This document shows, one piece after another, positions 12,003 to 23,745 of a stretch of DNA of 64,000 nucleotides. Location of the stretch: positions 1,922,001-1,986,000 of the forward strand of contig JANTQA010000015.1 of assembly GCA_027625915.1 (NCBI GenBank). Reading direction: 5' to 3'. The position numbers and the translations under genes were made by a program. Position 1 is the first letter of the stretch; each line of letters opens with the position of its first letter. Source of the stretch: Anaeramoeba flamelloides (taxonomy: Eukaryota > Metamonada > Anaeramoebidae). The notes beneath the pieces were generated by a model that was not told where the DNA came from, ran no database searches, and saw nothing but the letters and a program-made list of their open reading frames with translations.

Positions 12003-12203
12003 TACAGACAGTTTCACTTTTAAGACACAAACTTTCCTCGAAATTTAAGGCACAAAAAAAATCTCAAATTAAGGTACAAAATTCAAATTCTAGTAAAACA
12101 ATTTGTAAAAAAAAAATTTTCAAATTTTGTGCCTTAATTTGAGATTTTTTTTGTGCCTTAAATTTCCTTGAAAGTTTGTTCCTTAAAAGTGAAACTGACT
12201 GTA
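12003..12203. mobile_element. Palindromic MITE with Tc1/mariner-like ends, copy 1
   Basis: About 201 bp, flanked by TA on both sides. It starts CAGACAGTTTCACTTTTAAG and ends with the complement of TACAGTCAGTTTCAC. The two halves are imperfect reverse complements: aaggcacaaa...tctcaaattaaggtacaaa on the left against tttgtgccttaatttgaga on the right. The TA target and CAGT terminus are typical of Tc1/mariner-type elements. There is no coding capacity, so it is non-autonomous. Related copies are at 23544, 30738, 46473 and 56524. Confidence 0.85.
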
Positions 12204-13369
12204 TTAAAGAATGATTTGTTCTTTTAAATTAAAAAAAAACCTAACGGAAAATCAAAAAAAGTATTTTATTTTCAAAAAATAAAAATAAAAGAAAAATAAT
12301 ACAAGTTTTGTCTTTGGTGATTTATTTTTTTGGGTCTCATGACGATTCTCATAATTTATGAATACATATCAGTTTCTATTGGATTTCTAATATTCACGAA
12401 GAGTTCTTTTTATAAGAGGATATGATAACCTAAATAATTTTTTCTTTATTTTGATTTCTAATAGAAAACTATTGTCAAATCTTTTGAAATTCTTTTTGTA
12501 TTAAAATATGCATCTTTTCATCATACTCTCTGTTTGGGATTTATAATCCCTCATATTTCTTACAAATTATTTTCATTTTCTCTTTTTTCTAAAGACTTTA
12601 ATTTGGTAAAAAAAAAAAAAAATACAAAATTGAATTAAGGGAGAGAAATTACATAACATCTTTTACATAAAAGAAATTATTTACAATATCTTTTGCAAAT
12701 TACAAAAGTAATATAAATTACATAAAAAAATAAAAGAAAAATTCAGATCAAATCAAATAGACGAATACCTTTTCATGTTTTAAATAACTTTTTCAGTTCC
12801 TACTCAAAAAATTAAAAATAAAATAAGGGTCTTGGTTTCGTTTTTATTTTTATTCCTAGAAGATTTTCTGGAAAACCACCCCTATTTTCGAATTAAAATC
12901 AATTTCACAATTTTTTTCCATAATTTTCTATTTGTAGATTAATTATGTTTTGTATCTATAAAAATATTTACTCAATGAATCTAATATTATTCAATATTTT
13001 TATCACAAGCTATTTTCAAGAGAGTGGGACAAATAGATTTTGTAATATCTCTATTAAACAAAAACTTCAAAAAAGTATTGAAAGATATAAAATCATTAAA
13101 TACCAATTTATCGATTCTTAGTAATAATTCAATTTTTTTCTTAATTTTGTGTTACATCAATAAAATATATTAATTTTTATGTTCTAAGTTTTATCTGATA
13201 TTTTTTAGGGTGGAAATTGTATATTAATTATTTTCCTTTTTGATGGAAAAAATGGTTTTCATAACTTATGTAATCTCAAAAAAATTTTAAATAGAATTGA
13301 ATATATAGAATGCATTTGATTGTTTAAAAAATCATTTTTACCCTTTCCACATTTTCAGTTTTTTCATTG

Positions 13370-13500
13370 AAATTGGTGGTAAATTGGCTCTCCAAAAAAA
13401 TACTATTTTTTTTTCTTTCATTTATTGGAACTATTTCATCTAAAATATTTTGAATTAAATACCATAGCAATTGATTCAATTAGTATTGATATTAAACTTA
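13370..13500 (-). repeat. Dispersed repeat, inverted partial copy (partners near 29690 and 60430)
   Basis: The reverse complement of this stretch shares ordered landmarks with 60430-60510: atcaatactaattgaatcaa, then ttcaaaatatttt. No coding capacity; class unknown. Confidence 0.45.
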
Positions 13501-14347
13501 ATTTTTTATTGTCAAAAAACCGATAACTCCACTAACAAATATGTTTTTTTCTGAAATCGAAAAAAAAATTACCCAGTTTTTGGAAATGCCTTATTTGAGG
13601 GAAACAACCAAGTCAAGTAACAATTTTATGTTATTTCCAAAGTTAACGTGAATTTTTAACAATATTAAATTTTAATGTTGATCTAAATTTTTAAAAAGTT
13701 CAATATAAGAATAATAAAGCTCATATTAAAAAAAAATTCCAAAATGAGCCAATATTCAAGAATTTTTTCTGATTTTCAAAAAATAAATTTTAAGAACCCA
13801 AAATAACTCTAAAAATCAAAAATTCATTGAGAAACTACATGAAATTTTCTCTTAAAAAAATGAATTTATCTTCGATCACATTAGAAGAGTTTATTTTTTG
13901 TATCAACTACTTTAGGAAACAACTATTTTCAGTAAAAGCTTTCTTATTCTTATATTCAACTTTCTCAAAATCTAGATCAACATCAAAATGTGATATTGAA
14001 AAAATTTCTCGGTAGTTTTGGAAGAGCTGTAAGACAAATTCTGCTTATAAAAATATAGAAAACCAACTCTAAAATTTTGATTTCCAAAAATAGGGTGTCC
14101 TCAAAAACAATTTTGTTCGGTTGTGTAAAATTTAACAAAACCAAACCAAGAAAAACAAAAACCTCAAAAAAACAAAACATTTTACTTAATAGAACAAAAT
14201 TTTAATGAAAAATAGTATTTCAAACTTATTACAATTCCAAAAATCAAAAGAATAAAAAAATAATCAGAGTCGTTCCAAAAAGAGAAAAAACATCAAAAAC
14301 AAAAAACCTCAAAAACAAAAAAACACAATGTTGTTAATTATATCCCT

Positions 14348-15169
14348 CTAATGGCGTGAAGTTATCTGTGCATCTCCACTGAAAGAGTTTAAATTGATTT
14401 CTTGGTTTAGTGATTGGTCCAGGGTATTAAGCCATTTGGAGCGAGTGTAACTTTGAAGCACGACTGTTCCAGGCCCCGTGAAGGATGTTATAAAGCAGCG
14501 TTGGAAGCCAAAGGATCGGTTCAAAAAGCCAGGAACCATTTTCAGATTAACCCTCATTTTCTCATCATAGGCAACAACATTGTCACCTGTGACGTTCAAG
14601 GTTTCGCCTTCGTTTACGTGCTTGACAATTGCAGATCCGTCCACGGAAAGGAATGCAATGTTTGAAGATGAGTTTGAGTGTAGCACGGTCCTTGTCCAGC
14701 CCAAAGAAGAAAATAGCCCCATTTTTAACCCCATAAACTTCATTTTCATCATGACATCCAGTGTCGATGCAAAATAGCTTCCCTTTTGCAAAACCCATGA
14801 GGGCGCCTTATGGAAATCAAGGGAGACAAGGTTGCCTTCCCTTCGTTTCTGAAGCCGAAGGGTTTGCACTTGGTTGGTTTGGTTTGTGTAGTGTTGGAAA
14901 AAAGTTGGTTCAGATAAAAACGATCTTCGGATGGAGCTGAAAAGCCCCCCTTTAAGCTCTGTTTCAAAGCCACTCAGGTTTCCAGTCATTGACAGAAAAG
15001 ATTTTGGTTTAAATTGAAATGACTCTTGTGGTTCCAGTTTGATTTCTAAGAACTGCGATTCACTTCCCTTTATTTTGTAATTTAGATTCCTGGCTAATAG
15101 GTGACTACTTTTCTTGAGCAAAGAAAAAAAGTTGTTTTTTTGAAAAAAAAGGTTTGGGTGAAGCATCAT
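14348..15169 (-). CDS. AIM24 family protein
   Basis: Single exon, 273 residues, start Met-Met at 15164-15169, stop TAG. The order of landmarks matches the AIM24 family (TIGR00266, formerly DUF124). These are a beta-rich N-terminus, then LSMTGNLSGFETELKGGLFSSIRRSF, which parallels the family's glycine-rich GGLFGG..R motif. Next come a second beta repeat with VDGSAIVKHVNEGETLNVTGDNVVAYDE, and finally TSFTGPGTVVLQSYTRSKW near the C-terminus. In yeast, AIM24 is a mitochondrial inner-membrane protein needed for MICOS integrity; bacterial relatives have no settled role. The first ~35 residues carry basic and hydrophobic residues with few acids and could be an organelle-targeting peptide, which is inference. 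Base composition is clearly less AT-rich than that of neighbouring genes. This could reflect high expression or relatively recent acquisition. Confidence 0.85.
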   Translation of the reverse strand: MMLHPNLFFQKNNFFSLLKKSSHLLARNLNYKIKGSESQFLEIKLEPQESFQFKPKSFLSMTGNLSGFETELKGGLFSSIRRSFLSEPTFFQHYTNQTNQVQTLRLQKRREGNLVSLDFHKAPSWVLQKGSYFASTLDVMMKMKFMGLKMGLFSSLGWTRTVLHSNSSSNIAFLSVDGSAIVKHVNEGETLNVTGDNVVAYDEKMRVNLKMVPGFLNRSFGFQRCFITSFTGPGTVVLQSYTRSKWLNTLDQSLNQEINLNSFSGDAQITSRH

Positions 15170-16244
15170 TCGTGTCTATTTGAATAAAACAAAAAAATGA
15201 TCTCGTTATTAAATCCTTTTTTCTAAAAGGGTCCACAAAAGTCTACAACGAAATGGTGTAAAGTTTTTATTTCAGAAAAGTTCTTTTAATTTTATTAGAA
15301 CTCATCAACTGCAAAACAATGTTGATTCAAGAAGGACAGTGTTTGTTAAAGTCTTATTTTTATATCCTTTAAAACGTTGTGTAGTCATTCTGAAGTTAAT
15401 TATGAATTGGAGATCAATTTCAAAATTCATATATCACTACTTTGCAAAGAAGTTCCAATATTAAGATAAACAGTATTAAAGAATTAAATACTCCAAACAA
15501 ACTGAACACAATTCATGATTGGAATTAATACAGTTGGGAAATTAAATTCCTTCGGCTATTCTTCTTTTTGGAATAAAAAAGAAAAAATTTACACAATTAT
15601 TTTCTTCTGCTTTGGTTGACCAAATTCTCTACAGTAATACAAGGAAATTTGAATTCTCAATTTTGAGGATTGATCTTTTGTTGTTTCTATTCTGGGTGAA
15701 CTAATTACCAATATAGAATATATTTATTGTAATATTGAATACATTATACATGATTAAATATTATACCAATCAAATTATATGTATCTATGCACAGAGAAGT
15801 CCCAAATTAAAGTATATTGTTATTGAAGTTAAATTATTCCCAATCGTTCAAGTAGATCCAAAAAATTCAAAAGTAAAATAGTGCCAAAAGTTTATCTAGT
15901 TAATTCAAAATCGATCATTATATTTGAAAAAATCCACCTTTCTAGAAAAAAACCTGAATTTCAACACAAATTTAAAGACTGTGAAACATCAATGTTGAAA
16001 CTATTGTTTCATATTTATCTCGAAATGCAGATTAGTTTCCTATAAATTTAATTATTGTAAAAAATAAAACAATTAACCATAGATTATTTTGACTTATTTT
16101 GCCTTATGTCAAAATATTGAAAATAAAACAAGTGTATAAAAAAATCAATAATGTTTGAGATAATTTTAAATCTCTAAATCACCAATATTCAGAATGTAAA
16201 GTTGAAAAATAACTGGTGTTATTTTAGTGAATTCAAAAAATATA

Positions 16245-16303
16245 CTGATTATAATTCTCTATAGGTTATATTAAAAACATCATCTACCGAGAATTATAAT
16301 CAG
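16245..16303. repeat. 15-bp inverted repeat
   Basis: ctgattataattctc at 16245-16259 is exactly complemented by gagaattataatcag at 16289-16303, with a 29-base loop. It could be a terminator-like hairpin or a tiny foldback element; no transcript context is evident. Confidence 0.75.
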
Positions 16304-18247
16304 CCAATTTTGGAGTAATGTACAAAATTGCAAAAGTTATAATTAAAAAACGAGTTATTTAATACCAATAATTAAAATATAATGAAAAAAATACAAAAAA
16401 AGCAAATAAATATATTGACAATTTATCTTTTAGAAAATAAATAAAAAAAATGCAAAAAATTCGACTCAATTTTTTTAATAATTGTGAAAATTTTTCTCAA
16501 ATACAGAATTTCCCAAAATCAACTTTAAAACTACCAAACTCATATTAATTGATAAATTTGATCTAGAAATTTTCAACTAAGATTTTTTATTAGTATTTTT
16601 TGCTAAAAAAATTCAAATTGGATGATTCAGATGATTAAAAGACTCTTTTAATTTTCACTTTTTTTGAAAATTAAGAAAAGCTTGCTATATTTTATCTAAA
16701 TAAAATTTAAGAAAATTTTTTATCCTATAACTCTTCTAATGTTAATGTTTAGAACCTCTTTCATCATCCTAAAAAATTATTTTGAATAAAAAAAATAGGT
16801 TTTCACAATTTGGAAATAGCCAAAATTGAAAGAGTAAGCAAGCATTAAATAATTGATCTAAAGTTGATGCTGATTAAATCATTTTTATAACTTGTTATTT
16901 TTTAATCATTTTTTTAAACAAGTACGGAAAAAAATTTATTACTAATTTAAATCATAAAATATTTGAATTAATATCTTATTTGGGGATTTTAAGGGTTAAG
17001 TCTGCGAGGGTTTACAATAAAACATATTATAAAATTGAAAAAGGAAATGTATTTCCTTTTTTCCAAAATAAAAAATTTTTAATATTTGGATCAAAAATTG
17101 TATTTGCCTTCACTAATCTACAAAAATGGTATTTGTAACGTGTTTATAGGGGAATTTTGAGGTCTAACTCTTTTTTTTTTTTTGATTTTAAATTTAACAT
17201 ATTTTGTAAAAATTTTAACTTTGCCAAAAATATAAAATGAATAAAAAAATCATCCTTTAGTATTAAAGAACAAGTATTCTTAAATATTATTAATAAAAAT
17301 CTTCTTAATTATGATAAACATCTAAAAGCATGATTATTTTAAAAATTAAAAAAAATAATTAAAAAAAAAAGATAATCACATTTTTTGAAAACAATCTTCA
17401 GGATATATTTTTTTTTACTAAACTTTAACTTAAAAAAGGTTAAAAAGATGATATTTTCCATGAATACAAATAAAATTTAACCATAGAATTAACACTAAAA
17501 ATAATTGGAATTCAAATAAATTAAAAACTTAAAAAAGAAATTTATTAATATAATTAGAATGCGTTGCTGAATTCTACAAGTTGGTAATGTAGTTAGGTTG
17601 TTTTTAATTTGAGAAATAAAAAGAAAATTTCAAAAATTTTCTTTTAATTTCTTAAATTAAAAAAAAATATGGTTAGCTTTTCCAAAATTTAAAAGAATCG
17701 GGGGAAAACAAGATCCCCCATTATTTTAACCTCAAGAAAACCTAAGAACTTGATAGAACTCTACGACACGTGACGATACCACATAAAAATATTATAAATT
17801 AATTAAAAACCATAAAAAAAATATTTAGTAATCAAAAATATTTAAGTTATCCTTCAAGTCCAACAATCTTCAAATTCAGGAAATTTATTAACTGCCTAAA
17901 TAGATATTATTATTTAATAAATAAAAACTCAAATAAATTTTGTCATTTACCTTTACAATATGAAAATAAAGGAGATAATAGTAAATATTGATCACCTTTT
18001 TATGAGTTTTCTCTTCCTATACAAAGTATATATTTATTTTTTTAAACAAATTAAAAGAATTAAATCTTAATGAATTAATTTTAAAACAAGACAACTTTTA
18101 ATTATTTTCATTAATTAATAGTTGTGAAATCTATGATTTTACACTTAAATTCTTGAAATGAAATTTAATTAAAAGGGTGACTCGAGTCTAATTCTACACT
18201 TCTTCCTCAATAAAAATAAAAAAAAAAACAAGATGATTTTTTAGGGT

Positions 18248-19030
18248 GTTTGAAATATCCACAAAAATACCCGAAAATCGAAAATACCCGAAAATTCTAT
18301 AACCACCAAAAAACACTTTTTGATCAACTTATAATAAACCCTAGTGAATATATACCCACTTTAACAGTAAAATAACAATTTTACTTTCAGACAATTTTTT
18401 TTTTATTTTATTTTCTACTTTAAGTCCCTCTAGAAGAGGTTTTTGGTTCCTTTTGAGTATATATGAGCATGTTAGTTCTTTATTGGGTGAAGTTGTATGT
18501 TTACTAGGGTATTGACAGTGGCTGTGTTGGGGGTGGGTTGTGTTAGATTATACCAATTACTTTAATGAAATAGGAAGTTAAATAAAGTTTTGCTTTGTTC
18601 ACCTTGGGAAGGGTATGGGTGTTGTGCGCACAATTAGGGTTTACTCCTATATTTTTAGATTTTCTTTAAGATTGCAAAATTATGGATAATGAGATACAAT
18701 TTGAAATTGTCATTACAGGGACATTTTCTCCCATTTTGATAATACCATTTCGAAATGATCAGAAATGTTACAGTCATCTAAGATATCAATATCTTTCACA
18801 CACAATGGATTGAATACTATTCCTAAAATTTTCAATTTTTGATATTTTCAAATCACAAAAAAAAATATTCTACAATAAAATTTGTAATTTACTGCTAAAC
18901 TGGATATAATGGCACCCGGCTTTCTTAGAAGTTGTTCAAAAAGTGTTTTTTAGTGGTTATAAAATTTTTGGGTATTTTCGATTTTCGGGGATATTTGATA
19001 GATTCATTTTTTGTGGATAAATATCTGAAA
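18248..19030. mobile_element. Element with ~80-100-bp inverted terminal arms
   Basis: The left arm, about 18248-18325, contains tttgaaatatccac, then cgaaaatcgaaaataccc, then aaaaaacactttttgatc. The right arm, about 18931-19030, is its diverged reverse complement, with matching gttcaaaaagtgttttttag, gggtattttcgattttcgggg and gtggataa. The interior of roughly 600 bp is richer in G than its surroundings (for example around 18520-18540) and has no long open frame. The structure fits a non-autonomous DNA transposon with long inverted repeats. Target duplications could not be fixed in this AT-rich DNA. Confidence 0.75.
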
Positions 19031-19725
19031 TTTAAAAGACATTATAAATTCTAACTTTTTGAATGTTTATCGATATTCCCTTAGATCTTTTTTTTTTTTC
19101 AAATTGATCTTTCTTTAAAAAACAAAATAAAAATTAAAAAAAAAGAAACAAAAGCATGACTAACTTTAAAAAAAAGAAAAATGAAAAAAAAACGAAAATA
19201 TAAAAAAAAAGAAAAGAAAAAGAAAATTGACTAAATTCGAAAAAACATTTCAAAAAAGGAAAAAAATAAAAAAAATTTGAAAAACAAAAAAAAAAGAAAA
19301 TTCAAAAAAAAAAAATTGATGAAATTAGAAAAAATGATTCTGATCAAAAAATTGAAAATTTTATTTTGAAAAGAATCCTTGGAGAATAAAACCCCACAAG
19401 CCCACTCCCAATAGTATTGTAAAGTGGTCCAACATTTTTGAAAAATATTTTGGGTGAGAAATACTGATAAATTCATAAAAAATGTTTTCAACTTTTTGCT
19501 TTCAATTTCTGTTTTCTTAGATTTTTTATTCAGAAATGAATAAAAATGGATAAAGTATTTTATTGGTTTAACTCTTGATAAACTTTTTAGAATTGATTGA
19601 TCTTCAAAATATTCTTTGTCAATAACTGTTTTTAAAGTAGATTTTAGCTGGGAATTTCAAAAAATGGGAATTGAACTAAAAATATTTTTGCTTTGATTTA
19701 TTTGAATTTATCAGTATTTCTTTAA

Positions 19726-21111
19726 TTAAAGATAATAATCTAAATCTGATTCAATCTTTTGATTTTTTTGATTTAGGTATTGTTTCATATTATTAATTTT
19801 TAAAGGCTGTTTTGATTGAGATTTTTGAGAACAATTATCTAAAATAAAAGGGATGGTTAGTTTTTGGTCTAACAAATCATTTAAATTTTGAGGTTTTTTT
19901 TTAATTTTTTCTCTTTTGGAATTATTGTTTTCAATTAATTGGTTCAAAAAATCGCTTTTCTTATTCAGATCCCTAGATTGGTTTTTATCTTTTTCTTTTT
20001 CTTTTTCTTTTTGTTGGGTGTTATTCTTTTTATAAAATGGGTTGTTTTTCTGATATTTTTTTTGATTATGATTATTATTAAAATTTTTATTATTATTGTT
20101 GTTGCTATTATTCTTTATATTATTATTTTTGTTGTTTTTATTTTTGTTTTTATTGTTGCTTAAACGAATTTGGTTTTTATTGTAAAAATTTTTCTTTTTA
20201 TTTGTATTAAAGCCCTTATTATACTTTTTGAATTTCTCATTCTTTTTTGAGGAAAATCTTTGCTGAATTGGATTTTCTGATGATATTGATGATGAATTTT
20301 TATTTTTTTGTTTTTGTGTTGGCTTGTGGATTGCCTTTTTATTCAAGTTGATATTTGGGTTTTGTTTAAAATTATTATTTTTTGGTTGGATAACATTAAT
20401 GGAGTTGGTGTTTAGATTGTTTTTTGTTTTTTTAAAGCTTTGTTGATTTTGTTGGACTTGTTGGACTTTCTGGACTTGATTTTTTTTTTTTTTTTGGTAA
20501 TGATGATAATTGTCTTTGAGAAATTCTTGTTCCCCATTTTGGACGCATAGTCGGAGGATTAGTTGAAGCGCTAAACGGTAATGTTTAAATAGTGAGTATT
20601 GGATTTCATTTTTGTGAAACATTAGCGAAGACAATTTGCCAATTAATGCTTCGATTACGTCTGCTTTTGTTTTGATTGGGAACAACGTTACTGTTTTGTT
20701 AAACCTGGAAGGGGAACTGTTATTTTGCTTGGCTAAATAGTCCTTAGATCGTTTATTAATTGGGGTATTGTTTGTTTGCAAAAGATCACTTTTTTTTGTG
20801 ATTTCTTTTTTAATAGTGTTTGTTGGGAGGTAAACAAGCTCCTCAATCCGTGCAACATCAAAGCACATTTCCAAATTTTTATTGCAAATGCAGGACTGAA
20901 TCATCAAATTAAAATTACGTGAATCAAGATGCTTATAGCGGCTGTTGATGATATAACGACATACCCTTTCCCTTAACACCGAATCCCCAAAGAATTCAAG
21001 CGATTCGTGATCATGGGTCTGTGGTGTTAGTGCGTCTTTTAATTGAACCCGTAACACAGACAAAATTTGATGTAAACGGACTTCAATTGGCTCATTTGCT
21101 GTGTTGTTCAT
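19726..21111 (-). CDS. RNase III-domain protein with Asn/Lys-rich tail
   Basis: Single exon. The first ATG is at 21109-21111, giving 461 residues; a longer frame upstream has only a TTG start and a Lys run, so it was not used. Residues 12-170 form an RNase III domain. The signature HESLEFFGDSVL supplies the metal-binding acids E36, E39 and D43, and KTKADVIEALIG supplies D151 and E154, so all catalytic positions look intact. About 40 extra residues sit between the two halves. RNase III enzymes cut double-stranded RNA as dimers. From about residue 215 the protein is Asn/Gln/Lys-rich low complexity; no double-stranded-RNA-binding, PAZ or helicase domain is present. It could work in rRNA or small-RNA processing alongside separate partners. 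The domain is clear and the pathway is not. Confidence 0.85.
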   Translation of the reverse strand: MNNTANEPIEVRLHQILSVLRVQLKDALTPQTHDHESLEFFGDSVLRERVCRYIINSRYKHLDSRNFNLMIQSCICNKNLEMCFDVARIEELVYLPTNTIKKEITKKSDLLQTNNTPINKRSKDYLAKQNNSSPSRFNKTVTLFPIKTKADVIEALIGKLSSLMFHKNEIQYSLFKHYRLALQLILRLCVQNGEQEFLKDNYHHYQKKKKNQVQKVQQVQQNQQSFKKTKNNLNTNSINVIQPKNNNFKQNPNINLNKKAIHKPTQKQKNKNSSSISSENPIQQRFSSKKNEKFKKYNKGFNTNKKKNFYNKNQIRLSNNKNKNKNNKNNNIKNNSNNNNNKNFNNNHNQKKYQKNNPFYKKNNTQQKEKEKEKDKNQSRDLNKKSDFLNQLIENNNSKREKIKKKPQNLNDLLDQKLTIPFILDNCSQKSQSKQPLKINNMKQYLNQKNQKIESDLDYYL

Positions 21112-21939
21112 AGAAATTTTTTTTTTTTTCTTTTTTTTTTTCAATTGTATTGTTTTTATCTTTATTAAGAAAGGTAAATTGATTTTTATTGTTTGTTTAA
21201 AGTTGCTCCTTTGTTTTTTGAGAAATTTCTTTTTGAGACTCTAATAACTATGGTTAATTTAGATTGTTTTGTTTTTGAAAAAAATGTAAAAAAATGAGCA
21301 TTAATTTTAAAACTCCTGGCTAGAAAATTTTATGTTGAACCAGTTTTGAGAAAAAAATAAGTGAATTATTGAGCGTCGCTGTGCTTGGTATTGTTTAGAA
21401 ATCTCACAAGATTTTAACAATTTAGATTATGTAAAAAAAAACAGTTAAATATTTTTTTGAGATTTTTGTAAAATTCAAGCTTGTTAAGGACTAAGTTCCC
21501 ACCCTGGAGTGTATATAGTTCTTTTTTTATTTGACATTCAACTTCTCAAGAAGAATTTTCATTCTGAAGAAATTGGACATTAAAACAATTCCTAATTTCA
21601 AAGCTAAAATAAAATTTATAAATAAAAAAGATCCTTTTCAAATAGTTTTTTGATGAAAAATTCTCAAAAAAATAACTTTTATGAATTTTCAAGTTCAAGT
21701 TCAAAAAGGAAAACCTTTCAAACTTGTAAAAGTAACTCCAAAAAATATTTAGAACTGATTGGGAAATTATTTTGTGTTGATAGATACGAAATGGAAATTA
21801 TGTATAATTGTAAAATCCAATTTTAGTAGGATCTATGTAGAGCAAAAATGGGTTAAACTGTTGGAATTATCCATTTTTTTGGAAAAGAAATTTTCAATGG
21901 GTAAATTTCGAAGAATTACTGAACTCTTCCAAGAGTTTT

Positions 21940-22190
21940 TTTGTCAACAACTTCTCTACTATTGGTTCCAAAATAAATGGAATAAAATTTTCATTCAGCT
22001 TTCCAAAAATAAGGTTTATAAAATTATCTGAATTACCAATTCTTACTGTCGCGAAAATGAAGCTTAAATAATTGGTTTACCTTTTAGAATTGGTTTCTTT
22101 GTTGTTTTAATTCTTAATACTTAGATTGTGTATATTTTTTAAGGAAAGCTAAATGAAAATTTTATCCTTTTATTTTGCAATTAACAGTAT
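21940..22190 (+). repeat. Dispersed repeat, copy 1 (partner at 31830-32080)
   Basis: Shared landmarks in the same order are aaataaatggaa.aaaattttcattca, ctttccaaaaa, and then aggaaagctaaat followed by tttattttgcaattaaca. In both copies a short open frame gives an NKWNKIFIQLSK peptide, but this is probably chance or the scar of an old element's coding end. Class unknown. Confidence 0.6.
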
Positions 22191-23543
22191 TTTCACAAAA
22201 AAAAGTTATCACATTTTTTTTTTTATGTTTTAGCTTCTCAATTTCAAAACAATTCCAAGTTATAGCTGTTTTAAAAAAGTGTGGACTCGAAGTTTTGTAA
22301 GTAGGGCTTAAAACTGTCTAATTCATATGTTTTAATCAGTTCAGTCAACATCTAATAAAACTTTTGGTACACACTTTTCTAAAATAGCTGTATCATGAAG
22401 TTATTATTTTGGTTCTTTACTGATCCATCTTTAGCTTTGTATAAATTTATAATTTCATTTTTTAAGGTACCATTAAATTTTTATAGTAAGCTAAAGATAG
22501 ATTGTCTAAGAACAAAAATAATAACTTTGTTAGACCTGATACAATATATTTTTTTTGAAATTTCAGAGATTATAAACCATAATTCAAGAATATGAACTTA
22601 TCAAACATTTATTGCAGTTTGATAAAATATCTTAAAACAAATTTTACAAATGAAAATATCATGTACAAAAATATATTGTTGATTTTACTGATTCTTTGGA
22701 AAGGTTCCATATATTTTTAATTTGTTTAAATTTTTGAAAATTTTTTTTTTTTATTTTTATCAAATGTTCCTTTTACATTTCGTTTTCTTTCGGGGTAAAA
22801 ATACCCCAATATATTCTTCAAATATATTAGTAATCCTTTCTTTTAATCTTGTTTAAGGATATTATGGGTTTTTAGATACACATCAAAATTCTTAATTTTT
22901 TCAAAAAAGGGTATTTATTTTTTTTTTTTAATTGTAATTTGTTTGTTTTTTGTTAACACCCCACTTATCAGTACTTGAAATATCACAAGTTGATATTTTT
23001 ACAATTATTTTATTTATTAAAGTTTATTACAGTTATTTTTCAATAATTACTCAATAAACCCCAATACTTTTTAATAAACAAATACCAAACCCCTAATTAC
23101 AACCTAATAGTGTGTATTTACAATTGAACAAAAAAGAAAAACTCAAAAAAACTACATTTTTTGCTAAAAATAATTTATTTTAATCTTTGAATAAAAGATT
23201 CTTCTGAACTGTAATAAATAAATGGATAACATTCTCAATATATCTGAAGAATCGATTGGGGTTGAAAACCCTGTAAAGATATAAAAAAATTCAGAATCCA
23301 TATGAAAGATTGGAAAAAATGTAGAAAATTTTGTTTTTTGGGACTTTTTTTGTAGATTTTTCCTCTTATTTATGACATTATTTCCAAAAAAATACTAATT
23401 AAATGCTATTTACCAATATCTCCAAATGAATACATGATCTTTCAAAGTTTTTAAAATTTCAATTTACATTAGTATCAATTCATTTTTAGATTATATTAAA
23501 TCAATTTTTTTGTTTTGAAAATATATTGAAATTACTGAACAGT

Positions 23544-23745
23544 TACAGTAAGTTCCACTTTTAAGGCACAAACTTTCAACGAAATTTAAGGTACAAAAAA
23601 ATCTCAAATTAAGGTACAAAATTTGTAATTTTTTTTTTTTTACAATTTATTTTACTAGAAACTGAATTTTGTGCTTTAATTTGAGATTTTTTTTGTGCCT
23701 TAAATTTCGTTGACAGTTTGTGCCTTAAAAATGGAACTGACTGTA
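23544..23745. mobile_element. Palindromic MITE with Tc1/mariner-like ends, copy 2
   Basis: About 202 bp, TA at both borders. Left end CAGTAAGTTCCACTTTTAAG; right end complement of TACAGTCAGTTCCA. Internal halves are reverse complements around a T-rich centre. Same family as 12003-12203. Confidence 0.88.

Larger units (their letters stand above)
10664..14347. other. AT-rich spacer with MITE and inverted repeats, no gene seen
   Basis: No coding region beyond short AT-driven frames (10893-11102, 13827-14015). The spacer contains the 31-bp inverted repeat at 11787-11872 and a palindromic MITE at 12003-12203. It also contains a stretch near 13370-13500 that matches 60430-60510 in inverted orientation. 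Promoters for the divergent-side U-box gene are presumably just above 10663 but no motif can be assigned. Confidence 0.55.
15170..19725. other. AT-rich spacer with foldback elements, no gene seen
   Basis: No supported gene. The stretch near 15785-16120 resembles parts of 46360-46870. There is a 15-base inverted repeat with a 29-base loop at 16245-16303. A repeat-like segment around 17600-17710 resembles 49830-49920. A long-armed inverted-repeat element lies at 18248-19030. A purine-rich tract at about 19120-19330 codes for nothing plausible. The minus-strand frame 19231-19491 contains a short Trp-rich hydrophobic stretch but no family match. Confidence 0.5.

Noticed and set aside
18480-18640. 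Possible tRNA or structured RNA gene in a locally G-rich stretch
   Set aside because: No GGTTCGA-type B box or cloverleaf could be drawn; it is the interior of an inverted-repeat element.
19231-19491. Minus-strand frame with a Trp-rich hydrophobic stretch (LQYYWEWACGVLFSKD)
   Set aside because: Short, surrounded by homopolymer purine tracts, no family recognised and no partner exon found. Another frame over the same DNA also reads hydrophobic, so no gene is claimed.
21759-22031. Possible small protein sharing NKWNKIFIQLSK with 31662-31913
   Set aside because: The shared part falls exactly within a dispersed repeat and the rest does not match, so it is repeat-borne.
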